This document shows positions 56,997 through 64,000 of a stretch of 64,000 nt of DNA, piece by piece. The translations under genes were made by a program, and so were the position numbers. Position 1 is the first letter of the stretch. Every line of letters begins with the position of its first letter. Below the pieces are notes generated by a model. That model was given only the letters and a program-made list of their open reading frames with translations. It did not search any database and was not told the DNA's origin. Origin of the DNA: Flavobacterium sp. (GTDB lineage Bacteria; Bacteroidota; Bacteroidia; Flavobacteriales; Flavobacteriaceae); assembly GCA_029946065.1 (NCBI GenBank), contig JAQSDU010000019.1:62001-126000 (forward strand). The letters are read 5' to 3'.

Positions 56997-57004
56997 CAAA
57001 GATA
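56997..57004 (-). promoter_or_regulatory. -7 box TATCTTTG of rpsP
   Basis: Minus-strand TAnnTTTG match. Confidence 0.6.
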
Positions 57005-57180
57005 CACTTTTTTTCGATTGTTGCTAATTCGCTTCTGATTTTTAATGTATTATTGTTTGCACTATTCGTTAAATATTTCAAATTACCGAGAAATTATTCA
57101 ATTTTCTTTAGCATATTTCGTTTTAAAAACTATTTTTGTATCCAAAATACATCAACTACCCAATCTTAATTTATATTTTA

Positions 57181-57729
57181 ATGAAAAAGTTTTTCTCAAT
57201 TTTTATATTAACAGTAGCTTTTTGGTCATGTGAATCAGATGTGAAATTTAGCGACCCAGGTTTTCAGGGAAGAAAAGATAATTATGCTTGGAGAGCCGAT
57301 GTAACAACTGCTCACTTTGAAGCTACTGATCCTGCTACCGATCCAAGTGAAGGTTATTTGATTATTTCTGCATATAAAGGACTTGAAGTTGTTTCTTTAA
57401 AAATGCCTTTTAGAATCGATCAAGGTATCACAAAATTCAACCCTGAGATTTTCACTTTAGGACCAACAGCAGATGTTAGCGATGATATTTTTGTTAGTTA
57501 TGAATATGAAGACGGAGGATTTGCTTTGGTCTATGCAACCGATCCTGGCGAATATCCTGATGGTGATAGTGTAGGCAATGCTGGAATTACGATTAATGAG
57601 TATGATACAACGGAACATACTGTGTCAGGAACATTCAAGTTTAACGCTAAATATACAGGAACAAGCACAATCGTTAACGATAATGTAAATTTCCAAGAAG
57701 GCGTTTTCTATCACATACCTCTACAATAA
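57181..57729 (+). CDS. Putative lipoprotein of unknown function
   Basis: MKKFFSIFILTVAFWSCES lipobox; start chosen at 57181. Confidence 0.7.
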   Translation: MKKFFSIFILTVAFWSCESDVKFSDPGFQGRKDNYAWRADVTTAHFEATDPATDPSEGYLIISAYKGLEVVSLKMPFRIDQGITKFNPEIFTLGPTADVSDDIFVSYEYEDGGFALVYATDPGEYPDGDSVGNAGITINEYDTTEHTVSGTFKFNAKYTGTSTIVNDNVNFQEGVFYHIPLQ

Positions 57730-57752
57730 TAAAAAATATTTTTTTATATCAT

Positions 57753-57780
57753 AAAAACCATCCAATTTGGATGGTTTTTT
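57753..57780 (+). terminator. Terminator
   Basis: AAAAACCATCC-AATTT-GGATGGTTTTTT. Confidence 0.85.
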
Positions 57781-57795
57781 ACTTAAAGAAAGAAA

Positions 57796-59010
57796 ATGAT
57801 AGCGCCCCCAATCCCTCAAAATGAAATTTTTAGGCTTAAAGCTTTAAAAGAGTATTCGATTCTTGACACATTGCCCGAAGAGGAATATGATGATATCACC
57901 AGGTTGGCGTCTCAAATTTGCGGAACGTCCATTTCTACGATTACGCTCATCGATGAAAAACGACAATGGTTCAAATCAAAAGTAGGTCTCACTTCGTCAG
58001 AAAGCAATAGGAAAGATGCTTTTTGCGCCCATGCGATTATCGATCCAGATGACATATTTACGATAAAAGATTCCAGGCTTGACGAACGATTTCACGATAA
58101 TCCGCTGGTTGTGGGAGAACCTCATGTGATTTTTTACACCGGTGTACCGTTAGTAAGCCCGGACGGTTTTGCGTTGGGTACTTTATGTGTCATCGACGAT
58201 AAGCCGAAAGAACTGGACGCTGAACAACTTGCCACATTAAAAGCACTTTCCAACCAGGTAGTAAGTCTCTTTGAGCTCCGAAAAAGCAAAATGCTGCTCG
58301 AAAAATTCACAAAAGATCTTGAAACCAGAAATCTTGAATTGGAAAAATTCGCAAATGTAGCAGCACATGATATCAAATCGCCGCTTAATAATATTTCCAG
58401 CCTAACGCAGATTTTACTTTCCGATTATTCTGACAAATTAGATGATGAGGCTAAAATGCTCATGGAAATGCTCGATGTTTCTTCCAATACTTTGCGCAAT
58501 CTTGTTGATGGAATTTTGGAACACAGCAAAAGTGATGCTGTTCTCGTTGAAAAAAGATCTGTTTTCAGTTTGGAAGCGCTTGTAGACGAAACGGTTGTGC
58601 TGCTTGATAATGATAAACAATATAATTTCAAGAAGATATTTGAAGATAAAACCGTCTATACCAACAGGGTAGCTTTGCAACAAATCCTGATCAACCTTAT
58701 TGCCAATGCCATAAAATACAATGACAAGACTACGGTCGAAATTGAAATTGGCTTCTCCGAATCAGAAGAATACTACGAATTTTTCATCAAAGACAACGGG
58801 CCAGGTATTGCAGATGAAAATCTTGAGAAAATTTTTAATATCTTCGAAGTACTGACCTCAGAAGACCGTTTTGGGAATCGTGGGAGCGGTATTGGCTTGT
58901 CTACCGTTAAAAAACTTGTTGAAGGTCTTGGTGGAAAAATTACAATCGACGCTACAATTGGAGCAGGAACTGTTTTTTATTTTACGATTACCAAGTTTAA
59001 CTTTCTTTAA
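57796..59010 (+). CDS. GAF-domain sensor histidine kinase
   Basis: N-terminal GAF (FCAHAII...GVPLVSPDGFALGTLCVID), VAAHDIKSPLNNISSL H box, GSGIGLSTVKKLVEGLGG. Confidence 0.93.
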   Translation: MIAPPIPQNEIFRLKALKEYSILDTLPEEEYDDITRLASQICGTSISTITLIDEKRQWFKSKVGLTSSESNRKDAFCAHAIIDPDDIFTIKDSRLDERFHDNPLVVGEPHVIFYTGVPLVSPDGFALGTLCVIDDKPKELDAEQLATLKALSNQVVSLFELRKSKMLLEKFTKDLETRNLELEKFANVAAHDIKSPLNNISSLTQILLSDYSDKLDDEAKMLMEMLDVSSNTLRNLVDGILEHSKSDAVLVEKRSVFSLEALVDETVVLLDNDKQYNFKKIFEDKTVYTNRVALQQILINLIANAIKYNDKTTVEIEIGFSESEEYYEFFIKDNGPGIADENLEKIFNIFEVLTSEDRFGNRGSGIGLSTVKKLVEGLGGKITIDATIGAGTVFYFTITKFNFL

Positions 59011-59229
59011 ATCTCAGAAACCCAATAAATCTCAATTTATTAAGCTTCAAACGGCGCTGTTTTGAATATAGCTCACGAAGCATCTGACGGATATTATTTT
59101 AGATTTTGTAATTAGGTATTTCTGCTATTCGGTTTTATTTTATATTTTTTTTAACTTACAAATAACTTAGCGCATAGTGCTTTACAATTTTATTAAGCCT
59201 ATATTTGTTGTAATTAATAAATAGTACAT

Positions 59230-59649
59230 ATGAATATTTTTGTTGGAAGCCTTCCATTCAGTATTGAGGAAGCAGATTTAAGAGAATCTTTCGAGGCTTA
59301 CGGAGCCGTTGACACAGTAAAAATCATTACTGACAAGTTCACAGGAAGAAGTAAAGGTTTTGGCTTTGTTGAGATGCCAAATGATGATGAAGCACAAAAA
59401 GCTATTGACGAATTGAATGGAGCTACTGTTCAGGGTCGTGCAATTGTTGTTAATAAATCAGAACCGAAACCAGAAGGAGAAAGACGTAGTTTTGGTGGCA
59501 GCGGCGGTGGAAATCGTGGCGGTGGCGGAGGTTACGGCGGAGGAAGCAACCGTTCAGGCGGTGGTGGTGGCTACGGCGACAACCGCGGTGGCGGAGGTGG
59601 ATACAAAGGTGGCGATAGCCGCGGTGGTGGAAACAGAGGCGGATATTAA
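59230..59649 (+). CDS. RRM RNA-binding protein with glycine-rich RGG tail
   Basis: NIFVGSLPFSIEEADLRESF (RNP2), KGFGFVEM (RNP1), G/R/Y-rich tail. Confidence 0.95.
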   Translation: MNIFVGSLPFSIEEADLRESFEAYGAVDTVKIITDKFTGRSKGFGFVEMPNDDEAQKAIDELNGATVQGRAIVVNKSEPKPEGERRSFGGSGGGNRGGGGGYGGGSNRSGGGGGYGDNRGGGGGYKGGDSRGGGNRGGY

Positions 59650-59726
59650 TCCCCAATTCACCGGATTTGATCCAACAATTGGCATAATGTACTGTTAGAC
59701 GATAACACTATTTTTTTACCACATAT

Positions 59727-59761
59727 AAAAACCATTCTTCAACCGGAGAATGGTTTTTTTG
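59727..59761 (+). terminator. Terminator after RRM gene
   Basis: AAAACCATTCT-TCAACCG-GAGAATGGTTTTTTT. Confidence 0.85.
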
Positions 59762-60012
59762 TTTGTGTTACTGGCTGCGGGTGTAAGGATTTCATTTTTA
59801 TTAAAGGCAGGAATATAAATCTGCGATAATTCCGCTAAAAGCGATTAATCGGTATAATTCCCATGTAAAAATCTGAGAATTTGCGGTCAAAATAATGAAG
59901 GCAATAATAGTTGCTTTGTTGATAACTTCCCGCTTATTTTTCTACAGAAAAAACTATTTTTGAATAACCAATTTGCGGATAACTTTACTTTGCAAAACCT
60001 TCAAAATCAACT

Positions 60013-63000
60013 ATGTATTTAATCTTCGATACCGAAACTACCGGATTGCCAAAGCGTTGGGACGCACCCATCAGCGACTCTTCCAACTGGCCGCGCTGCA
60101 TACAAATTGCCTGGCAGTTGCACGATGAATACGGTGCGCTTATCGAACATCAAGACTATCTCGTAAAACCCGAAGGTTTCAATATTCCGTATGATGCAGA
60201 GCGGATTCACGGAATTTCAACCGAATTGGCCCAAGCCGAAGGAATTCCGCTCAGCGAAGTCCTCGAAAAGTTTAATGCCGTTTTAGCAAAAGCAAAATTC
60301 ATCGTCGGGCAAAATTTAGGTTTCGACGTGAACATCATGGGAGCTGAATTTTACCGTTTGGGTGTCGGTTCGAAAATGACACAAATGCCGGTTTTGGATA
60401 CATGTACAGAAGTCACCGCTTCTTTATTGCAGCTTCCGGGCGGACGTGGCGGAAAATTCAAATTGCCAACATTAACAGAATTGCACCAATATCTTTTCAA
60501 CGTTCCTTTTTCAGAAGCACATAACGCGACTGCCGATGTTGAAGCCACAACAAGATGTTTCCTCGAACTCGTGCGCCGTGGCAATTATACCGAAGAACAA
60601 CTCGACGTTCCAGCAGGATATCTAAGGGATTTTCAGGAACACAATAAACATGAAATCCCGTTAATTGGATTAAAACATATCAATTTAAAAGCGGCTTCAG
60701 AAGCGATTCGCGAGCAATTCAAAAAAGCGCAGGAAGTTCAAATTCCGATTACAAAACAAACCCAGCAAAGCCTTGTTGATGTTGACTTCGTTCACTTGCA
60801 CAACCATACCCAGTTTTCGGTTTTGCAATCGACAATTAGCGTGGCGGCTTTGGTGAAAGCGACGGTTCAGAATAAAATGCCCGCCGTTGCCATTACCGAT
60901 CATGCAAATTTAATGGGGGCTTTTCATTTTGTACGAGACATCCTTTACCACAATAAATCGGTGGAGGCCAAAAATAAAGCCGCTGTTGAAAATGGCGATG
61001 AACCCACTGAAAAAGAAATAAAACCTATTGTTGGTTGTGAATTTTTTGTCTGCGAAGACCATAAAGACAAAACCCGAAAAGACAACGGTTATCAGATAGT
61101 TTTTCTGGCGAAGAACAAGAAAGGCTATCACAATTTGGCAAAAATGTCTTCTATCGCTTATACGGAAGGATTTTATTATGTGCCGCGAATCGACAAAAAT
61201 ATCATCCATAAATACAAAGAAGATTTAATCGTCCTTTCGGGGAATTTATATGGAGAAATTCCAAATAAGCTCCTGAATATCGGCGAAAACCAAGCTGAAG
61301 AGGCCTTGCTTTGGTGGAAAAATGAGTTTGGAACGGATTTGTACCTTGAACTAATGCGCCACAATCAGGAAGACGAAAATCGCGTTAATGCTGGATTGGT
61401 GACTTTGGCCCGAAAGCACAACGTCAAATTAATCGCTTCCAACAATACGTTTTACATCGATAAAGAAAATGCTAACGCACACGATATTTTGCTTTGCGTA
61501 CGCGACGGCGAAAAACAAGGAACACCAATTGGTCGTGGTCGCGGTTATCGTTTCGGATTGCCAAATCAGGAATATTACTTCAAGTCAGGTGCCGAAATGA
61601 AAGCACTTTTTCACGATTTGCCTGAGGCAATTGCTAACGTTTCCGAAATTGTCGATAAGATTGAAATTTACAATCTCGCCCGCGAAGTGCTGCTTCCGAA
61701 ATTTGAAATCCCGAACGCTTTTTTAGTCGAAGAAGATATTGCCGACAAAGGCAAACGCGGCGAAAATAAATTCCTGCACCACTTGACTTACGAAGGTGCA
61801 AAAAGGCGTTATGCCGAAATCACCGACGAAATAAAAGAACGCATCGATTTTGAATTGCTTACAATTGAAAATTCCGGTTATCCGGGTTATTTTCTTATCG
61901 TTCAGGATTTTATCGCCGAAGCCCGAAAAATGGGTGTTTCTGTGGGGCCAGGTCGTGGTTCTGCAGCAGGTTCTGTGGTCGCTTATTGCCTCGGTATTAC
62001 CAATATCGACCCCTTATTGTACAACTTGCTTTTTGAGCGCTTCTTGAATCCGGATCGTGTATCACTTCCCGATATTGATATCGATTTTGACGACGAAGGC
62101 AGGAGTAAGGTTATGGATTATGTAATCAATAAATATGGTAAAAAGCAGGTAGCCCAAATTGTAACTTACGGAACAATGGCTGCAAAATCAGCTATTCGTG
62201 ATACAGCACGTGTTTTGGATTTACCACTTTTTGAAGCAGATAAAATTGCCAAATTGATACCGTTGAATTTGAACCTTGCTAAGATTTTTTCCTATGACGA
62301 CGCCAAATTAAAAGCGGCTTTGCGTCCGGAAGAATTTGATAAAGTCAAGGAATTGATTGCTTTGGCGAAAATGAATGATTTGGGCGGAGAAACACTACAA
62401 CAAGCACAAGTTCTTGAAGGAAATCTGCGAAATACCGGCATTCATGCTTGTGGAGTGATTATTACGCCTGACGATATTACGAATTTCGTTCCGGTGGGTA
62501 CCGCAAAGGATTCCGATTTATTTGTAACGCAGTTTGACAACTCTGTGGTTGAAAGTGCTGGTCTTTTGAAAATGGACTTTTTGGGATTGAAGACCCTTAC
62601 ACTCATAAAAGACACGGTCAAATTAGTCAAATACCGCACCGGAAAAGACATCGATCCAGACGCTTTTCCGATAGATGATTTAAAGACTTATGAACTCTTT
62701 CAGCGAGGAGAAACAGTCGGGATTTTTCAGTATGAGTCTGCCGGAATGCAAAAATACATGAAGGAGCTAAAGCCAACGGTTTTTGGCGATTTGATTGCCA
62801 TGAATGCATTGTATCGTCCGGGACCAATTGCTTATATTCCAAGCTTCATCAAACGTAAAAATGGCGAGGAGGAAATCGTTTATGACCTTGATGCTTGCGA
62901 AGAATTACTTAAAGATACCTACGGCATCACCGTTTATCAAGAGCAGGTAATGCTTTTGTCACAAAAACTCGCCGATTTTTCCAAAGGGGATGCCGACGTT

Positions 63001-64000
63001 TTGCGTAAGGCGATGGGAAAAAAACAGAAAGACGTTCTCGATAAAATGAAGCCTAAATTCATTGGTCAGGCCGAAGCCAAAGGCCATGATGCGACAAGAC
63101 TAGAGAAAATCTGGAAAGACTGGGAAGCTTTTGCGGAATATGCGTTCAACAAATCACACTCGACTTGCTATGCCTGGATTGCCTACCAAACCGCTTATCT
63201 GAAAGCCAATTATCCAGCAGAATATATGGCGGCAGTTTTGTCCAATAACATGAATGATATCAAACAGGTTTCGTTTTTTATGGAAGAATGCAAGCGTATG
63301 GGATTACAGGTTTTGGGGCCAGATGTAAATGAGTCATTTTATAAATTTACGGTAAACGACAGTTATGCGGTGCGTTTTGGAATGGGCGCCATAAAAGGCG
63401 TAGGTTCTGGAGCAGTGGCTACAATTGTTGAAAACAGAAAAGATGCTAAATACAAATCGATTTTTGATTTGGCAAAGCGCATTGATTTGCGTGCTGCGAA
63501 TAAAAAAGCTTTTGAAAACTTAGCGTTGGCAGGTGGTTTCGATTCGTTCACGGGAACACATCGGGCGCAATATTTTCATGATGAAGGCGACGGAATTACG
63601 TTCCTTGAGAAAGCAGTGCGATACGGTTCTAAATTTCAAGAAAATGAAAATTCCTCTCAGGTAAGTTTATTTGGAGAAGCTAGCGAAGTTCAGATTGCAG
63701 AGCCTATTGTGCCGCCTTGCGAAGATTGGAATACGATGGAAAAACTCGCTAAAGAGAAAGAAGTTGTTGGGATTTATATTTCCGGACATCCGCTTGACGA
63801 TTATAAATTTGAAATGCAATATTTCTGTAATGCCAAGTTGGAAGCGCTGAAAAATCTTGAGATGCACGTTAACAAAAGCCTGACTTTTGGAGGTATCATT
63901 ACCAATGTGCAGCATCGAACGGCGAAAAACGGTAAAGGCTGGGCTTCGTTTATGCTCGAAGGATATGACGAAAGTTATGAGTTTAGAATTTTTGGGGAAG
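60013..64000 (+). CDS. dnaE: DNA polymerase III alpha subunit with N-terminal DEDD exonuclease (partial, runs off window end)
   Basis: MYLIFDTETTGLPKRW, AHNATADVEAT (exonuclease); FVHLHNHTQFSVLQ (PHP), GRGSAAGSVVAYCLGI, PDIDIDFDD (polymerase); frame open to 64000 and absent from the ORF track. Confidence 0.95.
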   Translation, partial: MYLIFDTETTGLPKRWDAPISDSSNWPRCIQIAWQLHDEYGALIEHQDYLVKPEGFNIPYDAERIHGISTELAQAEGIPLSEVLEKFNAVLAKAKFIVGQNLGFDVNIMGAEFYRLGVGSKMTQMPVLDTCTEVTASLLQLPGGRGGKFKLPTLTELHQYLFNVPFSEAHNATADVEATTRCFLELVRRGNYTEEQLDVPAGYLRDFQEHNKHEIPLIGLKHINLKAASEAIREQFKKAQEVQIPITKQTQQSLVDVDFVHLHNHTQFSVLQSTISVAALVKATVQNKMPAVAITDHANLMGAFHFVRDILYHNKSVEAKNKAAVENGDEPTEKEIKPIVGCEFFVCEDHKDKTRKDNGYQIVFLAKNKKGYHNLAKMSSIAYTEGFYYVPRIDKNIIHKYKEDLIVLSGNLYGEIPNKLLNIGENQAEEALLWWKNEFGTDLYLELMRHNQEDENRVNAGLVTLARKHNVKLIASNNTFYIDKENANAHDILLCVRDGEKQGTPIGRGRGYRFGLPNQEYYFKSGAEMKALFHDLPEAIANVSEIVDKIEIYNLAREVLLPKFEIPNAFLVEEDIADKGKRGENKFLHHLTYEGAKRRYAEITDEIKERIDFELLTIENSGYPGYFLIVQDFIAEARKMGVSVGPGRGSAAGSVVAYCLGITNIDPLLYNLLFERFLNPDRVSLPDIDIDFDDEGRSKVMDYVINKYGKKQVAQIVTYGTMAAKSAIRDTARVLDLPLFEADKIAKLIPLNLNLAKIFSYDDAKLKAALRPEEFDKVKELIALAKMNDLGGETLQQAQVLEGNLRNTGIHACGVIITPDDITNFVPVGTAKDSDLFVTQFDNSVVESAGLLKMDFLGLKTLTLIKDTVKLVKYRTGKDIDPDAFPIDDLKTYELFQRGETVGIFQYESAGMQKYMKELKPTVFGDLIAMNALYRPGPIAYIPSFIKRKNGEEEIVYDLDACEELLKDTYGITVYQEQVMLLSQKLADFSKGDADVLRKAMGKKQKDVLDKMKPKFIGQAEAKGHDATRLEKIWKDWEAFAEYAFNKSHSTCYAWIAYQTAYLKANYPAEYMAAVLSNNMNDIKQVSFFMEECKRMGLQVLGPDVNESFYKFTVNDSYAVRFGMGAIKGVGSGAVATIVENRKDAKYKSIFDLAKRIDLRAANKKAFENLALAGGFDSFTGTHRAQYFHDEGDGITFLEKAVRYGSKFQENENSSQVSLFGEASEVQIAEPIVPPCEDWNTMEKLAKEKEVVGIYISGHPLDDYKFEMQYFCNAKLEALKNLEMHVNKSLTFGGIITNVQHRTAKNGKGWASFMLEGYDESYEFRIFGE

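Noticed and set aside
59450-59698. ORFs in other frames over the Gly-rich tail (93 aa plus, 68 aa minus)
   Set aside because: They arise from the GGN-repeat composition of the RRM protein tail; no independent support.
1-64000. CRISPR array, prophage, IS element, toxin-antitoxin or defence island
   Set aside because: No spaced identical repeats of CRISPR type, no transposase, integrase or phage genes, and no recognisable defence genes among the ORFs.

Overview
The window is a contiguous piece of a Bacteroidetes chromosome, most likely Flavobacterium or a close relative. This rests on recognisable proteins, TAnnTTTG -7 promoter boxes, T9SS sorting tails and typical intergenic repeats. It is mostly housekeeping and metabolic genes: leuS(partial), ftsX, uppP, truB, pyrH, frr, asnS, rpoN, an arabinose operon (transporter-araA-araD-araB), GH97, hemD, pyrC-like dihydroorotase, tyrS, trmB, Mrp/NifU, rpsP-rimM, and a partial dnaE fused to an N-terminal exonuclease. 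I saw no phage, IS element, CRISPR array, rRNA or convincing tRNA. The best leads are: (1) 11-bp phased TTAA/TTAC direct repeats at the same distance (22 bp) from the -7 boxes of a TonB-dependent receptor gene and a beta-helix lipoprotein gene, beside a PhoB/PhoR-like two-component system, suggesting a small Pho-like regulon; (2) three copies of a structured intergenic element (CCTAGCCCCGAT...ATCCTTTT...AAAAGAT...GGATAGCGGGA), one with a CCC/GGG to GGG/CCC swap, possibly Rfam Flavo-1; (3) an operon encoding a complete reductase / COQ7-like diiron protein / 2Fe-2S ferredoxin chain, in a lineage expected to use menaquinone; (4) a T9SS cargo that is little more than signal peptide plus sorting tail; (5) many intergenic tandem-word/inverted-arm elements. 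All functional statements are from reading the sequence; no database search was run.
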